Assembly: GCA_003719395.1 (NCBI GenBank)
Contig: RHMC01000047.1
Span: 1-45,584 of the forward strand
Direction: 5' to 3'
Source of the DNA: Streptomyces altiplanensis
Lineage (GTDB): Bacteria; Actinomycetota; Actinomycetes; Streptomycetales; Streptomycetaceae
DNA length: 45,584 bases
A program made the translations under genes and the position numbers. Shown in pieces: positions 1-7,615 of this stretch. Position 1 is the stretch's first letter, and each line of letters opens with the position of its first letter. The notes below the pieces were generated by a model. It made no database searches. It had not been told where the DNA came from and worked only from the letters and a program-made list of their open reading frames with translations.

Positions 1-1664
1 CGGCCCCGGCCCCCGCCCCGCCGAAGAAACCCGCCGGCCGCGCGGCGAGCGTGCTGAAGTCGAGCGCGCTGATGGCCGCGGGCACGCTGGTCTCCCGCCT
101 CACCGGCTTCGTGCGCTCCCTGGTGATCACCGCGGCTCTGGGCGCTTCCTTCCTCGGTGACACCTTCACCGTGGCATACACCCTGCCGACGATGATCTAC
201 ATCCTCACCGTCGGTGGCGGCCTGAACTCGGTCTTCGTGCCGCAGCTGGTGCGCGCGATGAAGAACGACGAGGACGGCGGCGAGGCGTTCGCCAACCGCC
301 TCCTGACCCTCGTCATGGCGGCGCTCGGCGTGATCGTGGCCATCGCGGTCTTCGCGGCGCCACTGCTGGTCCGCCTGATGTCCCTGCCGATCGCCGACGA
401 CGAGGCGGCGAACAGCGTCGCCGTCACCTTCGCCCGCTACTGCCTGCCCACGATCTTCTTCATGGGCGTGCACGTCGTGATGGGGCAGATCCTCAACGCT
501 CGTGGCAAGTTCGGCGCGATGATGTGGACGCCCGTCCTCAACAACATCGTCATGATCGTCACCTTCGGCCTGTTCATCTGGGTCTACGGCACCTCCGCCG
601 AGACCCGGATGGGCGTGCAGACGATCCCGGACGAGGGCATCAGGCTGCTGGGTATCGGCACCTTGCTCGGCCTCGCCGTCCAGGCCCTGGCCATGCTCCC
701 GTACCTGCGTGAGACCGGCTTCCGCTTCCGTCCCCGCTTCGACTGGAAGGGCCACGGGCTCGGCAAGACCGTCAAGCTCGCCAAGTGGACCGTCCTGTTC
801 GTCCTCGCCAACCAGGCCGGCGTCCTCGTCGTCACCCAGCTCGCGACCGCGGCGGGCAAGGCTTCCGGCAAGGACGGCGCGGGCATCCTCGCCTACTCCA
901 ACGCCCAGCTGATCTGGGGCATGCCGCAGGCCATCATCACGGTCTCCGTCATGGCCGCCCTGCTGCCCCGCATCTCCCGCGCCGCGCACGACAACGACCC
1001 GGGCGCCGTCCGCGACGACATCTCCCAGGGACTGCGCAACTCGGCCGTCGCGATCGTCCCGGTCGCCTTCTCGTTCCTGGCGCTCGGCGTTCCCATGTGC
1101 ACCCTGCTGTTCGCCTCCACCGGCCACGAGGGCGCCCAGGCCATGGGCTTCACTCTGATGGCCTTCGGGCTCGGCCTCATCCCGTACTCCGTGCAGTACG
1201 TCGTCCTGCGCGGCTTCTACGCGTACGAGGACACCCGGACCCCCTTCTACAACACCGTCATCGTCGCCGCGGTCAACGCCGCGGCCTCCGCCGTCTGCTA
1301 CTTCGTCCTGCCCGCCCAGTGGGCCGTGGTCGGCATGGCCGCCTCCTACGGACTGGCCTACGCCATCGGTGTCGGTGTGGCCTGGCGGCGCCTGCGCAAC
1401 CGGCTGGGGGGCGACCTGGACGGCACACACGTCCTGCGTACGTATGCCAGGCTCTCCGGTGCCTCCGTACCGGCGGCGATCCTCGGCGGAGCAGCGGCCT
1501 TCGGCATCATGCGGGTCCTGGGCAGCGACGCCCTGGGATCGCTCGCTGCGCTGGTCGTGGGCGGCATCGTGCTCCTCGGCGTCTTCTTCCTCGCCGCGAA
1601 GAGGATGCGGATCGTGGAACTCAACGCCATGGTCGGCATGGTGCGCGGACGTCTCGGCCGCTGA
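1..1664 (+). CDS. murJ: Lipid II flippase MurJ (MviN), 5'-truncated by window edge
   Basis: Integral membrane flippase of the MOP superfamily that moves lipid II across the cytoplasmic membrane for peptidoglycan synthesis. The visible part, about 550 residues, is a run of hydrophobic helices typical of the roughly 14-TM family. It opens with an amphipathic segment and the family-like MAAGTLVSRLTGFVR, and includes charged loop residues of the MurJ cavity. A GTG at 51 could start a complete-looking 537-residue protein. However, the frame is open to the left edge and reads Ala/Pro/Lys-rich residues, as in the disordered N-terminal extensions of actinobacterial MurJ, so the true start is probably outside the window. 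It is followed 120 nt later by a pseudokinase gene. In mycobacteria those domains are fused to MurJ in one protein; here they are separate. MurJ identity is secure, the start is not. Confidence 0.9.
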   Translation, partial: APAPAPPKKPAGRAASVLKSSALMAAGTLVSRLTGFVRSLVITAALGASFLGDTFTVAYTLPTMIYILTVGGGLNSVFVPQLVRAMKNDEDGGEAFANRLLTLVMAALGVIVAIAVFAAPLLVRLMSLPIADDEAANSVAVTFARYCLPTIFFMGVHVVMGQILNARGKFGAMMWTPVLNNIVMIVTFGLFIWVYGTSAETRMGVQTIPDEGIRLLGIGTLLGLAVQALAMLPYLRETGFRFRPRFDWKGHGLGKTVKLAKWTVLFVLANQAGVLVVTQLATAAGKASGKDGAGILAYSNAQLIWGMPQAIITVSVMAALLPRISRAAHDNDPGAVRDDISQGLRNSAVAIVPVAFSFLALGVPMCTLLFASTGHEGAQAMGFTLMAFGLGLIPYSVQYVVLRGFYAYEDTRTPFYNTVIVAAVNAAASAVCYFVLPAQWAVVGMAASYGLAYAIGVGVAWRRLRNRLGGDLDGTHVLRTYARLSGASVPAAILGGAAAFGIMRVLGSDALGSLAALVVGGIVLLGVFFLAAKRMRIVELNAMVGMVRGRLGR

Positions 1665-1784
1665 CGGCCCGGCGGCCCCGCACAACCATCACCGGCCGCC
1701 GCGTGTCGTGCATAGCGCCGGACTGTGGGCACAATTGGCATGGCTGTTCAACAGCGCGCAACGGATGGGGAGGCAGGAACGACG

Positions 1785-3503
1785 GTGGCGGAACGTAGCA
1801 CGGCTGCCGTCGACGTGGCCGACAACAGCGGTGATGAACCGCTGGCCGCCAAGGCGGACGAAGCCACGGCCGACGGGGTGGCAAAAGCCCAGGAGCCAGC
1901 GGACGAGAACAAGGGCGACGCGGACGGCGAGCGCCAAGGCGCCGAACCCCCCATCGCCACACCTGAGCTGCACAGCGGGCACAAGCTCGCCAGGCGCTAC
2001 CGGCTCGAAGAATGCGTGACCCGCCTGGACGGTTTCAGCAGCTGGCGCGCGGTCGACGAGAAGCTTCGCCGCGCCGTGGGCGTGCACCTGTTGCCCGCGG
2101 ACCACCCGCGGGCCAGATCCGTCCTCGCCGCGGCCCGCTCCTCGGCACTGCTCGGCGACCCCCGGTTCGTGCAGGTCCTGGACGCCGTGGAGGAGAACGA
2201 CCTCGTCTACGTCGTCCACGAGTGGCTGCCCGATGCCACCGAACTGACGGCCCTCCTCGCAGCGGGCCCCCTGGAGGCCCACGAGGCGTACCAGCTCGTC
2301 AGCCAGATCTCCCAGGCCATGGCCGCCGCCCACCGCGAGGGCCTCGCCCACCTCAGGCTCACCCCGAGCGCCATCCTGCGGACCTCCTCGGGCCAGTACC
2401 GCATCCGCGGTCTCGCGGTGAACGCCGCCCTCCGCGGCATCACCTCCGACCGCCCGCAGCGCACCGACACCGAGGCGATCGGCGCGCTGCTGTACGCCGC
2501 CCTGACACAGCGCTGGCCGTACGAGAGGGACGCCTACGGCCTCTCCGGACTGCCCAAGGGCGTCGGACTGATCGCCCCCGACCAGGTACGGGCCGGAATC
2601 CACCGGGGCCTCTCGGAGCTCGCCATGCGGGCCCTGGTCAACGACGGCGCCACCGCCTCGCGCCAGGAACCGCCCTGCACGACCCCGGACGAGCTGGCCA
2701 AGGCCGTCGCCGCGATGCCCCGCATCCGCCCGCCGGAGCCCGCCTTCACGGCGCCGCCCGAGTACCAGCGCACCACCTACCAGCAGGGCACCTACGGCAG
2801 GCCGGGCCTGCACCCGGGCACGCCCGTCACCCAGAACATCGCCGCCGCTCCGCCCCGCCCGCTCCAGAGCCGTACCGGCAAAGCCCTCAAGTGGGGCGTC
2901 GCCGCGCTGCTCATCACCGCGCTCGGCCTCGGCAGCTGGCAGCTCGCCGACACGCTCCTGGAACGCAACAAGGACTCCGGCGGCACGAAGACCTCGCAGC
3001 CGAACGACGACGAGGCCCCCCAGAAGAAGTCGGACCCGAAGCCGCTCCAGATCTCCGACGCCACGGTGTTCGCCCCGAACGGTTCCGGCATAGAGCCGGA
3101 AGACGTACCGAACGCCACCGACGGCGAACCCGGTACCGCCTGGATCACCGGGCAGTACCGGGGTTTCGCCAACTTCGGCAATCTCCCGCAGCGCAAGGAC
3201 GGCAGCGGGATCATCGTTGATCTCGGCAGCGTCAAGGACGTGTCCGGCATCGACATCGACATGTACCGCAGCGGGCAGACCGTCGAAGTGCTCGCCGCCG
3301 ACGAAGACGCCTCGGCCCCGTCCGCCGTCTCCGATTTCCCACAGGAGATGACCAAACTCGAGCCGGTGACAGACAAGCTGGAAGCCACGCTCGACAAGCC
3401 GGTCCGCACCCGGTACATCCTGATCCACATCACGGAACTGCCGACCGACGGATCACCCAGCGCCTTCCGTGGCGGAATCTCGGAGATCAGGATCAGCGGC
3501 TGA
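1785..3503 (+). CDS. Membrane pseudokinase with C-terminal discoidin-like domain (MurJ partner)
   Basis: Predicted to be a regulatory pseudokinase anchored in the membrane beside MurJ. From N to C: an acidic Ala/Asp/Glu-rich head (about 1-60), a protein-kinase fold (about 65-310), a Pro/Gln-rich linker, one TM helix (about 366-391, starting KWGVAALLITALGLGSW), and an extracytoplasmic beta-rich discoidin/F5-8C-like domain to the end. The kinase is degenerate: there is no glycine-rich loop, HLRLTP replaces the catalytic HRDLKP, and no DFG is seen. This matches the cytoplasmic and extracellular parts fused to mycobacterial MviN, where the phosphorylated pseudokinase recruits an FHA protein; the same role here is inference. 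The start is chosen at GTG 1785 because GGGGAGG lies 11 nt upstream; a GTG at 1725 is an in-frame alternative. sigM starts 28 nt downstream. Confidence 0.82.
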   Translation: MAERSTAAVDVADNSGDEPLAAKADEATADGVAKAQEPADENKGDADGERQGAEPPIATPELHSGHKLARRYRLEECVTRLDGFSSWRAVDEKLRRAVGVHLLPADHPRARSVLAAARSSALLGDPRFVQVLDAVEENDLVYVVHEWLPDATELTALLAAGPLEAHEAYQLVSQISQAMAAAHREGLAHLRLTPSAILRTSSGQYRIRGLAVNAALRGITSDRPQRTDTEAIGALLYAALTQRWPYERDAYGLSGLPKGVGLIAPDQVRAGIHRGLSELAMRALVNDGATASRQEPPCTTPDELAKAVAAMPRIRPPEPAFTAPPEYQRTTYQQGTYGRPGLHPGTPVTQNIAAAPPRPLQSRTGKALKWGVAALLITALGLGSWQLADTLLERNKDSGGTKTSQPNDDEAPQKKSDPKPLQISDATVFAPNGSGIEPEDVPNATDGEPGTAWITGQYRGFANFGNLPQRKDGSGIIVDLGSVKDVSGIDIDMYRSGQTVEVLAADEDASAPSAVSDFPQEMTKLEPVTDKLEATLDKPVRTRYILIHITELPTDGSPSAFRGGISEIRISG

Positions 3504-3531
3504 CCTGTACAGCAGGGGAGGGGGCTCACCG

Positions 3532-4236
3532 TTGGACGACGTCACGCTCAGCGCCACAAGCGACCAGGACCTCCTGGCCGCCCACGTCAAAGGCGACCCG
3601 GACGCCTTCAGTGAGCTCGTACGACGCCATCGCGACCGGCTGTGGGCCGTGGCCCTGCGCACGCTGGGCGACCGCGAGGAGGCCGCCGACGCGGTCCAGG
3701 ACGCCCTGGTGTCCGCCTACCGCGCCGCCCACACCTTCCGCGGCCAGTCCGCCGTCACCACCTGGCTGCACCGCATCACCGTCAACGCCTGCCTCGACCG
3801 GGCCCGCAAAGCGGCCTCCCGCAAGACCGCACCGGTCGACGACGCCGACCGCCTCGACCAGCTCCTGGAGCCCCACGAGTCCGCCGAGGCCCCCGCGGAG
3901 CGCCAGGACCTCCACCGAGAGCTCATCGCGGCTCTGGCCACCCTGCCCCCCGAGCAGCGGGCCGCCCTGGTGCTCGTGGACATGCAGGGCTACCCGGTGG
4001 CGGAAGCCGCCGGCGTCCTCGGTGTACCGACAGGAACGGTGAAGAGCCGCTGTGCGCGCGGCCGTGCCCGACTGCTGCCGCTTCTCACCCATCTGCGCAC
4101 CGGTGGCGGGGATAGCAATCACCTCGGTGGGGGAAGGAACCGGACGCCCGGGGCATCCGTCCCACCGGCATCGGGACCAAAGAATGCAGGGCCAAGTGAT
4201 CCTGCTGCTGTGAAGGGCGGAGGTGGGCGCGCATGA
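3532..4236 (+). CDS. sigM: ECF RNA polymerase sigma factor SigM
   Basis: Extracytoplasmic-function sigma factor of 234 residues that directs RNA polymerase to a stress regulon. Region 2 (about residues 15-80) has DPDAFSELVRRHRDRLW and the EEAADAVQDALVSAYR helix. Region 4 (about 130-180) has LPPEQRAALVLVDMQG followed by the VAEAAGVLGVPTGTVKSR helix-turn-helix. About 50 low-complexity residues follow. The start is TTG 3532, preceded by GGGGAGGGGG at 3514-3523; longer upstream starts would overlap the previous gene. Its stop overlaps the next start (ATGA at 4233-4236), giving a coupled sigma/anti-sigma pair. The order murJ-sigM-anti-sigma-trxB-trxA is the same as around mycobacterial sigM, which is the basis for the name. 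In that family SigM answers envelope or oxidative stress; the actual regulon here is not visible. Confidence 0.88.
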   Translation: MDDVTLSATSDQDLLAAHVKGDPDAFSELVRRHRDRLWAVALRTLGDREEAADAVQDALVSAYRAAHTFRGQSAVTTWLHRITVNACLDRARKAASRKTAPVDDADRLDQLLEPHESAEAPAERQDLHRELIAALATLPPEQRAALVLVDMQGYPVAEAAGVLGVPTGTVKSRCARGRARLLPLLTHLRTGGGDSNHLGGGRNRTPGASVPPASGPKNAGPSDPAAVKGGGGRA

Positions 4237-5123
4237 CATCGACGGCCGGCACGACTCAGCACCCGGACGTCTCGGAGATCTCCGATCTCGCCGAGGGCCT
4301 CCTGTCGCCTTCCCGCACGGAAGAGGTACGCCGCCATCTGGACGCGTGCGCGCTGTGCGCCGACGTACAGGCCTCCCTGGACGAGATCCGCGGGCTGCTC
4401 GGCACCCTGCCCGGCCCGCTGCACATGCCTGTCGATGTCGCAGGCCGCATCGACGCCGCTCTGGCCGCCGAAGCGCTCCTGGACTCCACCGCGCCCGAAG
4501 AGAGCGCGCATGTTTCACGTGAAACAGCGCCCGCGCCGCGACTCGTCGAAACCACCGTCACGGACCGCCCCTCCGGTCACCCCCGTGCGACGACCGGTCC
4601 CGGCCGTGACCGTCGGACCAAGCGCCGTCGGCGCAATGCCGTCATCGGCGCGGTTTTCGGCACGGCCGCCCTCGGCATGGGCGTACTCCTGCTGCAGCCG
4701 TTCCAGTCATCGAACGGCAAGGACACCTCCGCCGGCAGCGGCGTCTCCGCCACGAAGAAGTCGGAGGACAAGTTCTCCGGGACCCCTCTTGAGGGCCGGG
4801 TGCGGGGCCTGATCACCAAGCAGCCGATGTCTCAGCGCGAGACGGCCGAGAACGGCCCGTCCATGGATATCGAGTCCAACTCCCCCAAGCGGGCGATCGA
4901 CACGATCGTGCCCCAGTGCGTCCAGGACGGCACCGGCCGCAACACTGTGCCGCTCGCCGCGGAGAAGGGCACGTACAACGGCAAGAGCGCCTTCCTCGTC
5001 GTACTGCCGCACGCCACCGACACCACCCGGGTGCAGGCTTATGTCGTCGATGCCTCTTGTGTCGAGGCGGCTCCCCCTGCCAAGGGTGAGATTCTGCTGA
5101 CGCACGCCTATTCCCGCCGCTGA
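4233..5123 (+). CDS. Zinc-finger (ZAS-type) membrane anti-sigma factor for SigM
   Basis: Probable anti-sigma factor holding SigM at the membrane. Residues 35-42 carry a H-x3-C-x2-C motif (HLDACALC), the signature of zinc anti-sigma domains. A flexible Pro/Ala linker follows, then a basic stretch (RRTKRRRR) and a single TM helix at about 136-155, then an extracytoplasmic domain of roughly 140 residues ending YSRR. The ATG overlaps the sigM stop by 4 nt. A complete parS site (4511-4526) lies inside the gene and encodes VSRET (residues 94-98) in the linker, where the insertion is structurally harmless. By position it corresponds to mycobacterial RsmA, the anti-SigM factor; sequence similarity cannot be measured here, so no symbol is given. 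Confidence 0.82.
   Translation: MTSTAGTTQHPDVSEISDLAEGLLSPSRTEEVRRHLDACALCADVQASLDEIRGLLGTLPGPLHMPVDVAGRIDAALAAEALLDSTAPEESAHVSRETAPAPRLVETTVTDRPSGHPRATTGPGRDRRTKRRRRNAVIGAVFGTAALGMGVLLLQPFQSSNGKDTSAGSGVSATKKSEDKFSGTPLEGRVRGLITKQPMSQRETAENGPSMDIESNSPKRAIDTIVPQCVQDGTGRNTVPLAAEKGTYNGKSAFLVVLPHATDTTRVQAYVVDASCVEAAPPAKGEILLTHAYSRR
4511..4526. other. parS: parS centromere site (TGTTTCACGTGAAACA), inside the anti-sigma gene
   Basis: Perfect 16-bp palindrome TGTTTCACGTGAAACA, the ParB-binding sequence used by Streptomyces and most bacteria. It lies within the anti-sigma-factor coding sequence, reading VSRET. It is the outermost of five sites here and about 3.1 kb from parB. Confidence 0.95.
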
Positions 5124-5151
5124 CATCACGGCGGAATGGGCCGGACACCTC

Positions 5152-5178
5152 GGGAATGCATGCCCCGTAGGATCCGTT
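5152..5178 (+). promoter_or_regulatory. SigR-type promoter of trxBA
   Basis: GGGAAT at 5152-5157 and GTT at 5176-5178 are separated by exactly 18 nt. This is the consensus GGGAAT-N18-GTT of SigR, the thiol-oxidative-stress sigma factor of Streptomyces whose classic target is trxBA. Transcription would start a few bases after the GTT, about 65 nt before the trxB GTG. The site is seen directly; SigR control is inferred from the consensus and the downstream genes. Confidence 0.85.
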
Positions 5179-5247
5179 GGGTGGGGTGAGAGTCCTAGAC
5201 AGGCCCCAGTAGGCAGCAGGCAGTCCGCAGAGACGAGGAAAAAACCC

Positions 5248-6222
5248 GTGAGCGACGTCCGAAACGTGATCATCATCGGCTCCGGGCCCGCCGGCTACAC
5301 CGCCGCGCTGTACACAGCGCGTGCGTCGTTGAAGCCGCTGGTGTTCGAAGGTGCGGTGACCGCAGGCGGTGCTCTGATGAACACCACCGACGTGGAGAAC
5401 TTCCCCGGGTTCCGCGACGGCATCATGGGTCCCGACCTGATGGACAACATGCGCGCCCAGGCCGAGCGCTTCGGCGCCGAACTGATCCCGGACGACATCG
5501 TGTCCGTCGACCTCACCGGCGACATCAAGACCGTCACCGACACCGCCGGCACGGTCCACCGCGCCAAGGCGGTCATCGTCTCGACGGGCTCCCAGCACCG
5601 CAAGCTCGGCCTGCCCAAGGAGGACGCGCTCTCCGGGCGCGGTGTCTCCTGGTGCGCCACCTGTGACGGGTTCTTCTTCAAGGACCAGGACATCGCCGTG
5701 GTCGGCGGTGGCGACACCGCGATGGAGGAGGCGACCTTCCTCTCCCGCTTCGCGAAGTCCGTCACCATCGTCCACCGTCGGGACACCCTGCGCGCCTCCA
5801 AGGCCATGCAGGACCGCGCCTTCGCCGACCCGAAGATCAAGTTCGCCTGGGACAGCGCCGTCTCCGACCTCCAGGGCGACCAGAAGCTCGCGGGTGTGAC
5901 GCTGCGGGACACCAAGACCGGTGAGACCACGCCGCTGCCCGTCACCGGACTGTTCATCGCCGTGGGCCACGACCCGCGCACCGAGCTGTTCAAGGGCCAG
6001 CTGGAGCTGGACGACGAGGGTTACGTGAAGGTCGACGCGCCGTCGACGCGCACGAACCTCACCGGCGTCTTCGCCGCCGGTGACGTCGTCGACCACACCT
6101 ACCGGCAGGCCATCACGGCTGCGGGCACCGGTTGCTCGGCCGCACTCGACGCCGAACGCTTCCTGGCCTCTCTCGCCGACACCGAGAAGGTGGCCGAGCC
6201 CGAGAAGACCGCCACCGTCTGA
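5248..6222 (+). CDS. trxB: Thioredoxin reductase
   Basis: Cytoplasmic FAD-dependent enzyme (324 residues, normal for the low-Mr class) that reduces thioredoxin with NADPH. The N-terminal FAD fold shows [19 protein letters not shown]. The redox-active pair is in [11 protein letters not shown] (Cys136 and Cys139). The NADPH fold has [13 protein letters not shown] followed by the basic [10 protein letters not shown] that contacts the NADP phosphate. The C-terminal FAD motif reads [23 protein letters not shown] (in part). GTG 5248 is preceded by a GAGGAA-type site. It follows a SigR promoter and precedes trxA by 46 nt, forming a complete reductase-thioredoxin operon induced by disulfide stress. 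Confidence 0.96.
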   Translation: MSDVRNVIIIGSGPAGYTAALYTARASLKPLVFEGAVTAGGALMNTTDVENFPGFRDGIMGPDLMDNMRAQAERFGAELIPDDIVSVDLTGDIKTVTDTAGTVHRAKAVIVSTGSQHRKLGLPKEDALSGRGVSWCATCDGFFFKDQDIAVVGGGDTAMEEATFLSRFAKSVTIVHRRDTLRASKAMQDRAFADPKIKFAWDSAVSDLQGDQKLAGVTLRDTKTGETTPLPVTGLFIAVGHDPRTELFKGQLELDDEGYVKVDAPSTRTNLTGVFAAGDVVDHTYRQAITAAGTGCSAALDAERFLASLADTEKVAEPEKTATV

Positions 6223-6268
6223 CCTTCCCTCCCCACCCCACACCCCACCCGAAGTTAAGGAGGCTGCC

Positions 6269-6616
6269 GTGGCCGGCACCTTGAAGAACGTGACTGACGC
6301 ATCCTTCGAACAGGACGTCCTCAAGAGCGACAAGCCCGTACTGGTCGACTTCTGGGCCGCGTGGTGCGGTCCGTGCCGTCAGATCGCTCCGTCGCTCGAG
6401 GCCATCGCGGCCGAGCACGGCGACCAGATCGAGGTCGTCAAGCTCAACATCGACGAGAACCCGGCCACCGCTGCCAAGTACGGCGTGATGTCCATCCCGA
6501 CGCTGAACGTCTACCAGAACGGCGAGGTCGCCAAGACCATCGTCGGCGCCAAGCCGAAGGCCGCGATCGTTCGCGACCTCGGTGACTTCATCGGCGACGA
6601 GGTCACCAAGGCCTGA
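6269..6616 (+). CDS. trxA: Thioredoxin
   Basis: Small cytoplasmic disulfide reductase of 115 residues, the usual length. It carries the active site WCGPC (Cys33, Cys36), the preceding DFWAAW strand, the cis-proline loop at MSIPTLNVY, and the terminal GAKPKAAIVRDL helix. The start GTG 6269 has a strong AAGGAGG (6257-6263) five nt upstream; the frame is open further upstream but those residues (EVKEAA) come from the leader. It is reduced by the adjacent TrxB and cotranscribed with it from the SigR promoter. A parS site and a terminator hairpin follow the stop. Confidence 0.95.
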   Translation: MAGTLKNVTDASFEQDVLKSDKPVLVDFWAAWCGPCRQIAPSLEAIAAEHGDQIEVVKLNIDENPATAAKYGVMSIPTLNVYQNGEVAKTIVGAKPKAAIVRDLGDFIGDEVTKA

Positions 6617-6626
6617 CCGCCTCTCC

Positions 6627-6642
6627 TGTTTCACGTGAAACG
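6627..6642. other. parS: parS site between trxA and the acetyltransferase gene
   Basis: TGTTTCACGTGAAACG: perfect 14-bp core GTTTCACGTGAAAC at 6628-6641. It lies 10 nt after the trxA stop, and its right half (GAAAC) forms the base of the trxA terminator stem. Confidence 0.94.
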
Positions 6643-6685
6643 TGTGTGGCTCATCCCTGACAGGGATGAGCCCACACACGTTTTC
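6638..6685. terminator. Bidirectional terminator between convergent trxA and GNAT gene
   Basis: Long inverted repeat: AAACGTGTGTGG-CTCATCCCT (from 6638) pairs with AGGGATGAG-CCCACACACGTTTT (to about 6684), about 20 base pairs with one bulge and a very short loop, followed by a short T run. It sits between two converging genes and shares bases with the parS site. Confidence 0.8.
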
Positions 6686-6691
6686 CTGCTC

Positions 6692-7309
6692 TCACAGCGG
6701 ACGCAGCACCGGTTCCTTCTGGACCGCCCCCAGCAACCTGTCGAGAGCAAGCTCGACGTCTTCCTTCCAGGACAGCGTCGTACGCAACTCCAGTCGCAAC
6801 CGGGGATGCAACGGATGCGGACGTACGGTCTTGAAACCGACCGACAGCAGGTGCTCTGCGGGCAACAGGCACGCGGGCTCCGTCCAGCGGGCGTTGCCGA
6901 ACGCCTCGATGGCCTTGAATCCCCGTCGCAGCAAGTCCTTGGCAACGGTCTGCACCATCACCCGCCCCAGTCCCTGACCCTGATAGCTGGGCATGATCCA
7001 GGCCGTCATCAGCTGTACGGCGTCCGGGGACACCGGACTGGTGGGGAACGCCGTCGACCGCGGTACATATGCCGGGGGAGCGTACAGAACGAAGCCCACC
7101 GGGACCTCGTCGACGTAGACCACCCGCCCGCAGGACCCCCACTCCAGCAGAACGGCTGAGATCCAGGCTTCCTTCTCCAGTTCGGGAGTGCCTGCCTTTA
7201 CGGCTGCTTCTCCACTGACCGGATCAAGCTCCCAGAAGACACAGGACCGGCAGCGCTTGGGAAGGTCCGGAAGATTGTCCAGCGTGAGCGGTACGAGCCG
7301 ACGCCCCAT
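6692..7309 (-). CDS. GNAT family N-acetyltransferase
   Basis: Predicted acetyl-CoA-dependent N-acetyltransferase, 205 residues; the acceptor is unknown. The acetyl-CoA pyrophosphate loop is QGQGLGRVMVQTVAKDL (motif A) after the beta strand QLMTAWIMPSY. A conserved GRVVYVDEVPVGFVLYAPP strand pair precedes it. The N-terminus has a Cys-x2-Cys (RCRSCVFWE) seen in a subgroup of actinobacterial GNATs. ATG 7309 is preceded by a GAGGAA-type site 8 nt upstream. The gene is downstream of parB but separated from it by a terminator, so it probably has its own promoter. Confidence 0.85.
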   Translation of the reverse strand: MGRRLVPLTLDNLPDLPKRCRSCVFWELDPVSGEAAVKAGTPELEKEAWISAVLLEWGSCGRVVYVDEVPVGFVLYAPPAYVPRSTAFPTSPVSPDAVQLMTAWIMPSYQGQGLGRVMVQTVAKDLLRRGFKAIEAFGNARWTEPACLLPAEHLLSVGFKTVRPHPLHPRLRLELRTTLSWKEDVELALDRLLGAVQKEPVLRPL

Positions 7310-7455
7310 GAAGGATGTTCCTCGCTTCCTTCGCCTGCCGCATCACGGGCGGCTGCCAGCGCGCCCCGTTCCCGGAGCAGACTGCCGACGAACCCACCGA
7401 CTGCCCCGACACTCAGCCCTGCTGTCACCAGCCGGCTGCGGCTCACCGATCGCAT
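7198..7455 (-). CDS. Possible small protein upstream of and overlapping the GNAT gene (unrecognised)
   Basis: ATG 7455 with an excellent GAGGGAGG ribosome site opens an 85-residue frame. It starts MRSVSRSRLVTAGLSVGAVG and continues with a hydrophobic glycine-rich helix and LLRERGALAAARDAAGEG. It then runs 112 nt into the acetyltransferase gene in another frame, where the sequence becomes unlike protein. Either the first ~45 residues are a genuine short membrane peptide whose stop was lost to an indel, or it is a leader for the downstream gene. I do not recognise it. Confidence 0.33.
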   Translation of the reverse strand: MRSVSRSRLVTAGLSVGAVGGFVGSLLRERGALAAARDAAGEGSEEHPSWGVGSYRSRWTIFRTFPSAAGPVSSGSLIRSVEKQP

Positions 7456-7552
7456 GACCCCCAACCTCCCTCTCAAGTGAACCAAGGTGGATGTGCCATA
7501 CCAGAACGCATCGTATCCACCATGCGATCGGACGGACACCGTGGGAAAGCAA

Positions 7553-7595
7553 AGGGCGGGTCTGTTCCGGAGTGATCCGGAACACGACCCGCCCT
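7553..7595 (-). terminator. Terminator of the parAB operon
   Basis: Strong inverted repeat just past the parB stop. AGGGCGGGTC-(2 nt)-GTTCCGGA type arms (7553-7571 and 7576-7595) pair over about 17 bp with a 4-nt loop. On the minus strand a TTTGCTTT tract follows. It separates parAB from the acetyltransferase gene. Confidence 0.78.
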
Positions 7596-7615
7596 GCAAT
7601 GGCTCGGCCGAGAGC

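Noticed and set aside
1689..3428. Long minus-strand frame opposite the pseudokinase gene, and similar long antisense frames opposite trxB, gyrB, gyrA, recF, pknB and dnaN
   Set aside because: These are the usual antisense shadows in G+C-rich DNA: low-complexity composition, no ribosome sites, no family motifs, and a well-supported gene on the other strand.
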